Part shown: piece after piece, positions 1 to 7,134 of the stretch | How positions within the stretch are numbered: position 1 is the first letter of the stretch | Layout of the letters: the number at the start of each line of letters is the position of its first letter | Assembly (NCBI RefSeq): GCF_001953875.1 | Contig: NZ_MQUR01000077.1 | Span: 1-37,935, forward strand | DNA length: 37,935 nucleotides | Source: Streptomyces amritsarensis | GTDB lineage: Bacteria; Actinomycetota; Actinomycetes; Streptomycetales; Streptomycetaceae | Direction: 5' to 3' | Translations under genes and position numbers: made by a program | Notes under the pieces: model-generated | Database searches by the model: none | What the model was told of the DNA's origin: nothing | Seen by the model: the letters and a program-made list of their open reading frames with translations, nothing else

Positions 1-46
1 CCCTCTGACACACCCTCCGGCACACCACTGACGCACCGTCCGGCGC

Positions 47-77
47 CCCGGCCGGCCGCCACGAGCGGCCGGCCGGG
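47..77 (-). terminator. hairpin terminator downstream of katG
   Basis: A perfect 13-bp inverted repeat (arms 47-59 and 65-77, loop CACGA) lies 9 bp beyond the katG stop. There is no clear T-run, as is common in high-GC actinobacteria. Its function as a terminator is inferred from position and stem strength. Confidence 0.75.
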
Positions 78-86
78 ACACCGGCG

Positions 87-2276
87 TCAGGCGAGGTCGA
101 ACCGGTCGAGGTTCATCACCTTGTCCCAGGCCGCCACGAAGTCCCGGACGAACTTCTCCCGCGCGTCCTTGGACGCGTAGACCTCCGAGATGGCCCTGAG
201 CTGGGAGTTGGAGCCGAAGACGAGGTCCACGGCGGTCGCGGTCCACTGCGGCTCGCCCTTGCCGGCGACCCGGCCCTCGAAGACGTTCTCGTCCGTGGCC
301 GACGCCTTCCACTGCGTACCCATGTCCAGCAGGTTGACGAAGAAGTCGTTCGTCAGGGTCTCCGGCCGGTCGGTCAACACGCCGTGCCGGGACTGCCGGA
401 AGCCCGTGTCCAGGACGCGCATACCGCCGATCAGCACCGTCATCTCGGGCGCCGTCAGGTCCAGCATGTTCGCGCGGTCCAGCAGCAGGGTCTCCGGCGA
501 CAGCTTCTCGCCCGCCGACAGGTAGTTGCGGAACCCGTCGGCCCGCGGTTCGAGCACGGCGAACGACTCCACGTCGGTCTGCGCCTGCGTGGCGTCCGTG
601 CGTCCGGGCGAGAACGGGACGGTGATGTCGAGACCGGCGTTCTTCGCGGCCTGCTCGATCGCCGCGCACCCGCCCAGGACGATCAGGTCGGCCAGCGACA
701 CCTTGGTCCCGCCGCCCTGCGAGGCGTTGAAGTCCTGCTGGATCCCCTCAAGGGCCTGCACCACCTGGGCCACCTCGGGCAGGTCGTTGACCTCCCAGTC
801 CTTCTGCGGAGCGAGCCGGATCCGGGCGCCGTTCGCCCCGCCGCGCTTGTCCGTGGTGCGGAAGCTGGCCGCCGACGCCCACGCCGTGGCGACCAGTTGG
901 GAGACGGACAGCCCGGAGGCGAGGATCCGGCCCTTGAGGGCGGCCACGTCCCCGGCCGAGACCAGCTCGTGGTCGACCGCCGGAACGGGGTCCTGCCACA
1001 GCTGCGGTTCGGGGATCCACGGCCCGAGGTAGCGCGAGATCGGCCCCATGTCGCGGTGCAGCAGCTTGTACCAGGCCTTCGCGAAGGCCTCCGCGAGCTG
1101 GTCCGGGTTCTCGTGGAAGCGCTTCGAGATCGGCGCGTAGACCGGATCCAGCTTCAGCGAGAGGTCCGTCGTCAGCATCATCGGGGCGTGCCGCTTCGCC
1201 GGATCGTGCGCGTCCGGCACGGTGCCCTGGGCGGCGGGATCCTTGGGGGTCCACTGCTGCGCCCCCGCCGGGCTCGTCGTCAACTCCCAGTCGTACCGGA
1301 ACAGGTTGTCCAGGTACCCGTTGTCCCACTTCGTCGGCTCGGTCGTCCACGCGCCCTCGAGCCCGCTGGTGATCGTGTCGGCGCCCCGGCCGCTGCCGTA
1401 CGAGTTGTGCCAGCCGAGGCCCTGCTGCTCGAGCGGGGCGGCCTCCGGCTCCGGACCGACGTACTCGGGATCGACCGCGCCGTGGCACTTGCCGAAAGTG
1501 TGGCCGCCGACGATCAGCGCGACCGTCTCCTCGTCGTTCATCGCCATGCGCGCGAACGTCTCGCGAATGTCCCTGGCGGCGGCGAGCGGATCCGGATTTC
1601 CGTTGGGCCCCTCGGGATTGACGTAGATCAACCCCATCTGCACGGCACCGAAAGGACCGGTGAGTTCCCGATCACCGCTGTAGCGCTCGTCCCCGAGCCA
1701 CGTGTCCTCGGGCCCCCAGAAGACTTCCTCGGGCTCCCAGATGTCCTCCCGTCCGAAGCCGAATCCGAAAGTCTTGAACCCCATCGACTCCATCGCGCAG
1801 TTGCCCGCGAACACCAGCAGGTCGGCCCAGGAGATCTTCCGGCCGTACTTCTGCTTGACCGGCCAGAGCAGACGGCGCGCCTTGTCCAGACTCGCGTTGT
1901 CCGGCCAGCTGTTGAGGGGGGCGAAGCGCTGCGCGCCGGAACCGCCGCCGCCGCGGCCGTCGGCGATGCGGTAGGTACCCGCCGCGTGCCAGCTCATCCG
2001 GATGAACAGCGGCCCGTAGTGGCCGTAGTCGGCGGGCCACCAGTCCTGCGACGTGGTCATCACCTCGAAGACGTCCCGCTTCAGCGCGTCGACGTCCAGG
2101 GTCGCGAACTCCTCCGCATAGTCGAAGTCCTCGCCCATCGGATTGGCCTGGGGAGAGTTCTGGTGGAGAACCTGAAGGTCCAGCTGATTCGGCCACCAGT
2201 CCCGGTTCGTCCTGGGACGAGTGGGCTCGGGCGTCGGGGAGGGGATTGCGGGGTTCTCGCTTTCGCTGCCGGACAC
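87..2276 (-). CDS. katG: catalase-peroxidase KatG
   Basis: Bifunctional haem catalase-peroxidase that removes hydrogen peroxide in the cytoplasm. With the chosen start it has 729 residues, the usual family length. Both peroxidase-like halves are present. The distal haem residues Arg93, Trp96 and His97 sit in IRMSWHAAGTYR. The Trp96-Tyr218-Met244 set that forms the KatG-specific covalent adduct is intact (Tyr in LIYVNPEGP, Met in ARMAMND). The proximal His259 is in VGGHTFGK. The frame is open to 2459, but I chose the GTG at 2276 because AGGAAGAAGGAC precedes it and the resulting N-terminus (MSGSESENP) is family-like; the extra upstream residues look non-coding. A divergent fur gene (2591) suggests control by a peroxide- or metal-sensing Fur protein. 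A strong hairpin follows the stop. Confidence 0.96.
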   Translation of the reverse strand: MSGSESENPAIPSPTPEPTRPRTNRDWWPNQLDLQVLHQNSPQANPMGEDFDYAEEFATLDVDALKRDVFEVMTTSQDWWPADYGHYGPLFIRMSWHAAGTYRIADGRGGGGSGAQRFAPLNSWPDNASLDKARRLLWPVKQKYGRKISWADLLVFAGNCAMESMGFKTFGFGFGREDIWEPEEVFWGPEDTWLGDERYSGDRELTGPFGAVQMGLIYVNPEGPNGNPDPLAAARDIRETFARMAMNDEETVALIVGGHTFGKCHGAVDPEYVGPEPEAAPLEQQGLGWHNSYGSGRGADTITSGLEGAWTTEPTKWDNGYLDNLFRYDWELTTSPAGAQQWTPKDPAAQGTVPDAHDPAKRHAPMMLTTDLSLKLDPVYAPISKRFHENPDQLAEAFAKAWYKLLHRDMGPISRYLGPWIPEPQLWQDPVPAVDHELVSAGDVAALKGRILASGLSVSQLVATAWASAASFRTTDKRGGANGARIRLAPQKDWEVNDLPEVAQVVQALEGIQQDFNASQGGGTKVSLADLIVLGGCAAIEQAAKNAGLDITVPFSPGRTDATQAQTDVESFAVLEPRADGFRNYLSAGEKLSPETLLLDRANMLDLTAPEMTVLIGGMRVLDTGFRQSRHGVLTDRPETLTNDFFVNLLDMGTQWKASATDENVFEGRVAGKGEPQWTATAVDLVFGSNSQLRAISEVYASKDAREKFVRDFVAAWDKVMNLDRFDLA

Positions 2277-2590
2277 GTCCGTCCTTCTTCCTGTCTCGGT
2301 GCTTCCATCGGCTGGCTGCTCGCTCTTGACAGCGTCCGTATGGTCGCGCACCGCGGACCGCGCGGCGGAGAGAACACGCAGGGCGCGCCCGCCCAACCGG
2401 CATTCCCGCGCACCCCGCCCGCACGGGAAAGGCAAGAAAGGAAGAGATCGTACGATCATCGTTATCGATTCGCCGGTGGGAAAGCCCCGGCCGCCATTGT
2501 CCGCCCGGTAACCTGTAGCTCGTTTTTCGGGCCCGCGGCACGGCCCGCCGAAGTTTCTGTATCCCGCCGAGCGTGAACTGGTGAGCCGAA
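2277..2590. promoter_or_regulatory. katG-fur divergent intergenic region
   Basis: This 314-bp gap between two divergent genes holds an AT-richer core at about 2440-2470, unusual for this DNA. It contains the perfect palindrome GATCGTACGATC (2446-2457), directly followed by the near-palindrome ATCGTTATCGAT (2458-2469). These are candidate operator half-sites for the adjacent Fur-type regulator and lie where both promoters could be. No experimental binding motif is matched, so the operator role is inferred. Confidence 0.45.
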
Positions 2591-3019
2591 ATGAGTGACC
2601 TGCTGGAGCGGCTGCGGGGGCGCGGCTGGCGCATGACGTCCCAGCGGCGCGTCGTCGCGGAGGTCCTCGACGGCGAGCACGTGCACCTGACCGCCGACGA
2701 GGTGCACGCCCGCGCCGCCGGACGCCTGCCGGAGATCTCCCGGGCGAGCGTCTACAACACCTTGGGCGAGCTGGTCGCGCTGGGTGAGGTCGCGGAGCTC
2801 TCCGCGCACGGCCGGGCCAAGCGCTACGACCCCAACGCGCACCGCCCGCACCAGCACCTGATCTGCTCCGGCTGCGGGCTCATCCGCGACGTCCACCCGA
2901 CCGGCGACCCGCTGGCCGGCCTCCCGGCGCAGGAGCGTTACGGCTTCACGGTGTCCGAGGTCGAGGTCGTCTACCGCGGGCTGTGCCCCGCCTGTACGGC
3001 CGGCCCGACCCGCACCTGA
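2591..3019 (+). CDS. Fur-family transcriptional regulator (CatR/FurA-like)
   Basis: A 142-residue DNA-binding repressor of the ferric uptake/peroxide regulator family. An N-terminal winged helix (about residues 1-80; recognition helix around ISRASVYNTLGEL) precedes a metal-binding dimerisation domain. The regulatory His cluster is in HRPHQHLICSGC, and two CxxC pairs (CSGC and CPAC) match the structural zinc site of the family. The family uses iron, manganese or metal-catalysed oxidation to sense peroxide or iron. Its position, divergent from katG, is the typical arrangement of a catalase regulator and its target. Regulation of katG and of itself is inferred. The start ATG has only a weak ribosome-binding site, so the mRNA could be leaderless or near-leaderless. 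Confidence 0.9.
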   Translation: MSDLLERLRGRGWRMTSQRRVVAEVLDGEHVHLTADEVHARAAGRLPEISRASVYNTLGELVALGEVAELSAHGRAKRYDPNAHRPHQHLICSGCGLIRDVHPTGDPLAGLPAQERYGFTVSEVEVVYRGLCPACTAGPTRT

Positions 3020-3028
3020 GCACGCGAG

Positions 3029-3067
3029 CCCGCCGGGCGGCCGCGGGGGAAGGTACCGGCCGGCGGG
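3029..3067. terminator. possible terminator between convergent genes
   Basis: Arms CCCGCCGG (3029-3036) and CCGGCGGG (3060-3067) can pair across a 23-nt loop, just after the fur stop and ahead of the stop of the small minus-strand gene. The long loop makes this weak. Confidence 0.35.
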
Positions 3068-3093
3068 GTGACGATCCCGAGGCGGCTACCGGG

Positions 3094-3315
3094 CTACCAC
3101 TCGGGGTGGACGTCGTGGCTGTCGTAGCGGTCTCCCGCGACCGTGATCCAGGGCCGGAAGCGGCCGGGCCCGGTGCCGTCGTGGGCGTAGGTGACCGGCT
3201 CACGGGTGTCGTCGGTGACGATCACGGCCCCGGCGCGCTGGGCACTGCGCAGGGCATGCGTCCAGTGGCGGCCGCGGTGGCCCGTGCGGTAGTCGGGAAT
3301 CTTGCACTGGGACAT
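3094..3315 (-). CDS. small conserved-looking hypothetical protein
   Basis: A 73-residue ORF beginning MSQCKIPDYRTGHRG and ending in DVHPEW. It has no signal peptide or membrane segment and is rich in Arg, His, Thr and Trp. I do not recognise a domain with certainty. The segment GAVIVTDDTREPVTYAHDG reads like a short beta-rich globular protein, and composition and codon use favour a real gene. An in-frame GTG at 3327 is an alternative start; ATG at 3315 was preferred because the sequence from there reads as a compact protein. It lies convergent to fur and divergent from the crotonase gene. Confidence 0.55.
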   Translation of the reverse strand: MSQCKIPDYRTGHRGRHWTHALRSAQRAGAVIVTDDTREPVTYAHDGTGPGRFRPWITVAGDRYDSHDVHPEW

Positions 3316-3515
3316 CTCGGCTCTCACCGCCCGGGTCTTGTCATCGGGTCGCGACAGGACCTATACCCCGTTCGGCCTGGTCCGAACGTGCGTGCCCGGA
3401 CCGGCGGCCCTCCCGTGGCCCAGGCCCCTCTCGTGCCCGGGCCGTGATTGCCCCAGAGTGGTCGTCCGCGCCTCCCGCGCATCCGCCCGCACCACTCGAC
3501 CCCTGGAGATCCGCC

Positions 3516-4340
3516 GTGGCCACGACCTCCGAACCGTCAGGGACGACACCCGCCGCCCCGCCCGAAGAACCGCGCTCCGTCCGGATCGAACGGGACGGGC
3601 CCGTCACCACGGTGATCCTCGGCCGCCCGGAAGTCCGCAACGCGGTCGACGGCCCGACGGCGGCCCGGCTCGCCGACGCCTTCCGTGCGTTCGAAGCGGA
3701 CGACGCCGCGTCCGTCGCCGTGCTGTGGGGCGACGGCGGTACCTTCTGCGCCGGCGCAGACCTCAAGGCCGTGGGGACCGGCCGCGGCAACCGGGTGCTC
3801 GCCGAGGGCGACGGACCCATGGGGCCCACGCGGATGGACCTGACCAAGCCGGTGATCGCCGCGATCAGCGGTCACGCGGTGGCCGGCGGCCTCGAACTGG
3901 CCCTGTGGTGCGATCTGCGGGTGGCCGAGGAGGACGCGACCCTCGGCGTGTTCTGCCGCCGCTGGGGCGTGCCCCTGATCGACGGCGGTACGGTCCGGCT
4001 GCCCCGCCTGATCGGGGAGAGCCGCGCCATGGACCTCATCCTCACCGGCCGTCCCGTGACCGCCGCCGAGGCGCACGCGATCGGCCTGGTCAACCGCCTC
4101 GTACCGGCCGGCGAAGCCCGCCGCGCGGCGGAGCGCCTCGCGCACGAGATCGCCGGGTTCCCGCAGTTGTGCCTGCGGCACGACCGGCTCTCCGTACGGG
4201 AACAGCACGGACTGGGCGAGCGGGAGGCGCTGGACGCGGAGTACCGGCACGGCCTCGTCCCGCTGACCGCGGGCGAGACCCGGGCGGGCGCCGACCGTTT
4301 CGCGGCCGGCGCCGGCCGCCACGGGTCCTTCACCGGCTGA
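3516..4340 (+). CDS. crotonase/enoyl-CoA hydratase family protein
   Basis: A 274-residue member of the crotonase superfamily, enzymes that stabilise acyl-CoA thioester enolates in an oxyanion hole. The oxyanion-hole segments are visible as GTFCAGADLKAV and GHAVAGGLELAL, and the fold continues through LIDGGTVRLPRLIG and AMDLILTGRPVTAAEAHAIGLVNRLVP. The first catalytic Glu of classical hydratases is kept (GGLELA). The second, normally in a PE-x-x-x-G motif, falls in VFCRRWGVPLIDGG and appears absent. It may therefore be an isomerase, hydrolase or other crotonase rather than a standard hydratase. Start GTG 3516 follows GGAG at 3504-3507; the frame is open further upstream but without protein-like sequence. 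Confidence 0.88.
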   Translation: MATTSEPSGTTPAAPPEEPRSVRIERDGPVTTVILGRPEVRNAVDGPTAARLADAFRAFEADDAASVAVLWGDGGTFCAGADLKAVGTGRGNRVLAEGDGPMGPTRMDLTKPVIAAISGHAVAGGLELALWCDLRVAEEDATLGVFCRRWGVPLIDGGTVRLPRLIGESRAMDLILTGRPVTAAEAHAIGLVNRLVPAGEARRAAERLAHEIAGFPQLCLRHDRLSVREQHGLGEREALDAEYRHGLVPLTAGETRAGADRFAAGAGRHGSFTG

Positions 4341-4390
4341 GCACGGGGCAGGCGCGCCCCGCACCCGGCACGTCGGGGCATCATGGCCCT

Positions 4391-4990
4391 GTGAACGTGT
4401 CCCCGGCCTCCGGCGGCGCACCCGGCGTCCCGGGTTTCCTCACGGTGGCCCCCACCCCCCGGACCGCCGTCGTGTGGCTTCCTCCGGACGGGCTGTGGCC
4501 TGCGATCCAGAGCATCCGGGCCGAGCACGACCCCCAGGTCCGCCGCTGGCCCCCGCACGTCAACCTGGTCTTCGGCTTCGTCCCGGAAGCCGAATTCGAC
4601 CGGGCCGCCCCGCTGCTGGCCGCCGCGGCGACCGCCATCCGGCCCTTCGACATCAGGCTCAGCGGGGTGCGCGCGTTCCGGCACCGCGCCTACGCCACCG
4701 TATGGCTGGACCCCGCCGCGGCCGGCCTCGCCCCCTGGACGGCGCTCCAGGCACGCCTGGCGGAGCCCTTCCCGGCATGCCGCAGCCGGTTCCCCTCGTT
4801 CACACCGCACCTCTCGCTCGGCCGCACCCACGACCCGCGGAGCCTGGCCGCGCAGTGCGCGGCCCGTCTGGGCAGCCTGTCGGCACGGGTCGACGAGGTC
4901 GTGCTGCTCTCCCGCCGCGGTGACGAGCCGATGCGGCCGCGTGTCGTGATCGGCTTGGGCACGGGCACGACCACATGGTCACAGCGGTGA
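4391..4990 (+). CDS. 2H phosphoesterase (2'-5' RNA ligase/LigT-like)
   Basis: A 199-residue protein with the two-histidine layout of 2H phosphoesterases, which act on cyclic phosphates or 2'-5' linkages in RNA or nucleotides. The second motif is canonical (His140-Leu-Ser142 in PHLSLGR). The first reads His56-Val-Asn58 (PHVNLVFGF), with Asn in place of the usual Thr or Ser. The start GTG is uncertain, with a second GTG two codons later and no strong ribosome-binding site. It follows the crotonase gene by 50 bp on the same strand. Substrate and role are not evident from context. Confidence 0.8.
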   Translation: MNVSPASGGAPGVPGFLTVAPTPRTAVVWLPPDGLWPAIQSIRAEHDPQVRRWPPHVNLVFGFVPEAEFDRAAPLLAAAATAIRPFDIRLSGVRAFRHRAYATVWLDPAAAGLAPWTALQARLAEPFPACRSRFPSFTPHLSLGRTHDPRSLAAQCAARLGSLSARVDEVVLLSRRGDEPMRPRVVIGLGTGTTTWSQR

Positions 4991-5157
4991 TCCCGCCCCC
5001 GCGCTCCCGTCACACGCCGGCAGTGCACCGCCGAAGACCTGGACCGGTCCTACGGTTGCGAAAGCCCCGGTCCGCGGCGCGGCCCAGGACCTCCTCCTGC
5101 TCGCCTCCGGCCGCAGGCTGCCGCCCGGGAGGCTCCGCGGCGAACCGAGCCACCGCT

Positions 5158-5916
5158 TCACCACGCCGGCGTGGCCGCGCGCCGAGGCCGGAGGTCGAGG
5201 CGGGTGAAATATTCGGTGGAGATGATCCGACGGCGGACATCCGCCGGCAACCGGGACAGGATGCCGGGCAGGGAGCGCTCCCGCGCCGCCTCGCTGCGGT
5301 GGGCGAGGATGGCGGCCCACTTCGCGTCGTGCCAGGGCCCCACGTCGACGGCCGCGTCGACGTGCGCGTCCGGCACGGTGAGCAGCTTCTTGCCCACCCG
5401 TGTCAGGAGCGGCCCGAGCTCCCCGACACCCGACTCCGGGTGCGTGGCCAGCCAGACGGCCGCGGCCTGCCACGGCTCGCCGGTCTCGGGGTACAGGTGC
5501 CGGAGGCCTGCGGCATGTGCGGCGAGCAGGGTCACCCGGTGGGTGTGGACGTGATCGGGATGGCCCGTCAGCTGCCCGTACCCGTCGTGGGTGACGACGA
5601 TTTCGGGGCGGAACTCCCGTATGTGCCGCACGATCTGGCCGACGGCCTCGTCGAGCGGGACGTCCAGCAGGCGTGCTCGTCCCGGTGCCGACTCGGGAAT
5701 CCGGGCGTCGGCATGACCCAGCAGGCGCGGTACGCCCGCCCCCAGGATGCGTACGGCGTCGGCGAGTTCGCCGGCGCGGGGGGTACCCGCCGCCCAGGTG
5801 GTGGTCACCACACCGGTACGCGCTCCCGAGGCGACGTGCCGAGCGAGGACTCCTCCGGCGACCAGCGCCTCGTCGTCCGGGTGTGCGAACACGGCGAGCA
5901 GATCCGGCAAGGCCAC
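5158..5916 (-). CDS. PIG-L/LmbE-family deacetylase
   Basis: A 252-residue zinc-dependent N-deacetylase of the PIG-L family, which includes MshB and Mca of mycothiol metabolism and sugar deacetylases of antibiotic pathways. The hallmark metal-binding motif AHPDDE occurs near the N-terminus (VFAHPDDEALVAGG). The second His region is HDGYGQLTGHPDHVHTHR, where the HPDH supplies the third ligand. Start GTG 5916 follows AGGAG seven nucleotides upstream; the reading frame continues far upstream only because the preceding repeat block is GC-rich. The substrate cannot be told: no mycothiol or antibiotic gene is adjacent. Confidence 0.9.
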   Translation of the reverse strand: MALPDLLAVFAHPDDEALVAGGVLARHVASGARTGVVTTTWAAGTPRAGELADAVRILGAGVPRLLGHADARIPESAPGRARLLDVPLDEAVGQIVRHIREFRPEIVVTHDGYGQLTGHPDHVHTHRVTLLAAHAAGLRHLYPETGEPWQAAAVWLATHPESGVGELGPLLTRVGKKLLTVPDAHVDAAVDVGPWHDAKWAAILAHRSEAARERSLPGILSRLPADVRRRIISTEYFTRLDLRPRRAATPAW

Positions 5917-5982
5917 GGGCAACTCCTGACGGCACGACGTCTCGACGCAGCGTACCGGCCGCTGCGGGGCCGCCCTCACGGT

Positions 5983-6088
5983 CGAAGCTCCGGGCTGGCC
6001 CGGGCGGCCTGCCGGGCGGGGTACGGGCTCGGTGCGGGCGGGTCGCGGTGCCGGGGAGGGGTGTCTCCTCGGCTCGGCGCGCGCGGGG
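5983..6088 (+). repeat. hairpin repeat, copy 1 (truncated)
   Basis: First of four related units in the gene-free stretch 5917-6823. It matches the left two-thirds of copies 2 and 3, with the shared block GTACGGGCTCGGTGCGGGCG, then CGGGGAGGGGTGTCTCC and CTCGGCTCGGCGCG. It stops before the right arm, so it cannot form the full hairpin. Confidence 0.8.
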
Positions 6089-6100
6089 CCGCCCCGATGG

Positions 6101-6294
6101 CCGAAGCTCCGGACTGGCCCGGGTCGGCCTGCCGGGCGGGATACGGGCTCGGTGCGGGCGGGTCGCGGTGCCGCGCAGGGGTGTCTCCTCGGCTCGGCGC
6201 GTGCGGGGTGTCTCGGCCGTGAGCGGTGGTAGCGCGCTCGTCCTGCGGGGACACCCCTCCCCGTCCCCGCTCCAGCAGTGCGAGCCCGGTTCCC
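6101..6294 (+). repeat. hairpin repeat, copy 2 (full length)
   Basis: About 194 bp, closely matching copy 3. It runs from CCGAAGCTCCGGACTGG through the left arm AGGGGTGTCTCCTCGG to the right arm GACACCCCTCCCC (6250-6262) and ends near GCGAGCCCGGTTCC. The left arm is slightly degenerate (GCGCAGGGG where copy 3 has GGGGAGGGG). Confidence 0.85.
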
Positions 6295-6356
6295 GGAAGG
6301 GCATCCCGGCCGGGCCGCAGTCTCGCCGTACGGGCGGGGGCAGGGTCGCCCCGAGG

Positions 6357-6550
6357 CCGAAGCTCTGGCCGGCCCTGGGTCGTGCCGCCGGGCGGGATAC
6401 GGGCTCGGTGCGGGCGGGTCGCGGTGCCGGGGAGGGGTGTCTCCTCGGCTCGGCGCGTGCGGGGTGTCTCGGTTGTGGGCGGTGGTTGCGCGCTCGTCCT
6501 GCGGGGACACCCCTCCCCGTCCCCACTCCAGCAGTACGAGCCCGGTTCCG
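6357..6550 (+). repeat. hairpin repeat, copy 3 (full length)
   Basis: Best-preserved unit. The perfect 13-bp arms GGGGAGGGGTGTC (6429-6441) and GACACCCCTCCCC (6506-6518) are 64 nt apart and are extended by imperfect pairing (CTCGGCGCG against CGCGCTCG). No ORF in the unit looks like a protein; the long open frames here come from the GC content. Confidence 0.85.
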
Positions 6551-6591
6551 GGGGGCGTCCGGGCCGGGTTGTCGAAGCGGGGGCGTGGGGT

Positions 6592-6697
6592 GGGGACACG
6601 GCGGAGTGTCCCCGCAGGACGAGCGCGCGACCCAGGCCGCCTGGCCTCGACAAGGCCGCACGCGCCGAGCCGAGGAGACACTCCGGCGGGGCACCGC
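6592..6697 (-). repeat. hairpin repeat, copy 4 (inverted, diverged)
   Basis: The core of the unit is present in reverse orientation, recognisable by CCGCAGGACGAGCGCGCG and GCGCCGAGCCGAGGAG. Its arms CGGAGTGTC (6602-6610) and GACACTCCG (6677-6685) differ from copies 2 and 3 at the same positions on both sides, so pairing is kept. A short extra hairpin GGGGACAC/GTGTCCCC overlaps its left end. Confidence 0.75.
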
Positions 6698-6823
6698 ACC
6701 ACACAGAACCACCCCCGCCCCGCCGAAACACCGCCCCGCGCCACGAACCCCGCCCCGCCGAAGCCACCGGCAGCCGGGATCGGCCCGGGCCGGCGCAGCG
6801 GCCGGCGTTGGCTGGTGTCGCCG

Positions 6824-7018
6824 TCAGGCCTGGGGCGGCGGAGGGTTGCCCTGGTCGCGGCGCAACTGCTCCCTGAGCTTGTCCTGGGCGGTGTCGACCT
6901 GGCTGCGGTACTTGTTCCCGGTCTTGCCGTCGACGTAGTCGCCGGCCTTGTCGATGCCCTGTTCGGCCTGGCTCTCGTGGCCGCGCAGCATCTGCTTGAG
7001 CTTGTCCATCATCGACAC
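6824..7018 (-). CDS. MT0933-like antitoxin family protein
   Basis: A 64-residue, highly charged, probably helical protein: MSMMDKLKQMLRGHESQA, then a conserved GIDKAGDYVDGKTGNKY segment and a Gln/Asp-rich tail ending PPPPQA. This pattern (DKAGD-x-VD-x-KTG-x-KY-x-x-x-VD) is that of the MT0933/Rv0909-type antitoxin family, common in actinobacteria. Start GTG 7018 follows AAAGGAG at a 6-nt gap. No toxin-like gene is next to it, so toxin neutralisation is unproven here and the family assignment may reflect a wider stress-related role. Confidence 0.85.
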   Translation of the reverse strand: MSMMDKLKQMLRGHESQAEQGIDKAGDYVDGKTGNKYRSQVDTAQDKLREQLRRDQGNPPPPQA

Positions 7019-7134
7019 GACGGTCTCCTTTGCGTCCGTCCCCCACGGCAAGGGTTCCCGATGATCGACCAGGTCGCATCCGCGAGCCTGTGACCTGCGC
7101 GGATAGCCCCGGCGCTCCGACGGCTGTGGGGGAG

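Larger units (their letters stand above)
5917..6823. other. 907-bp gene-free block holding the repeat array
   Basis: Between the start of the PIG-L gene and the stop of the antitoxin gene no supported gene is found. The block is occupied by the four repeat units and GC-rich unique DNA (6698-6823). The frames open through it on both strands encode only Arg, Pro, Gly and Ala-rich sequence. Confidence 0.8.

Noticed and set aside
2277..2459. Extended katG N-terminus (open to 2459)
   Set aside because: The extra 61 residues are not family-like, and GTG 2276 has a strong ribosome-binding site.
384..2576. 730-residue plus-strand frame opposite katG
   Set aside because: A mirror frame of a well-conserved gene; no domain, Arg/Gly/Val-rich composition.
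4991..5157. Possible gene remnant between the 2H phosphoesterase and PIG-L genes
   Set aside because: Several short frames cross it, but none shows a recognisable domain or ribosome-binding site.
5976..7079. Long minus-strand frames across the repeat block
   Set aside because: Proline/arginine-rich translation of repeats with no protein-like segments; the same applies to the upstream part of the PIG-L frame (5917-6744).
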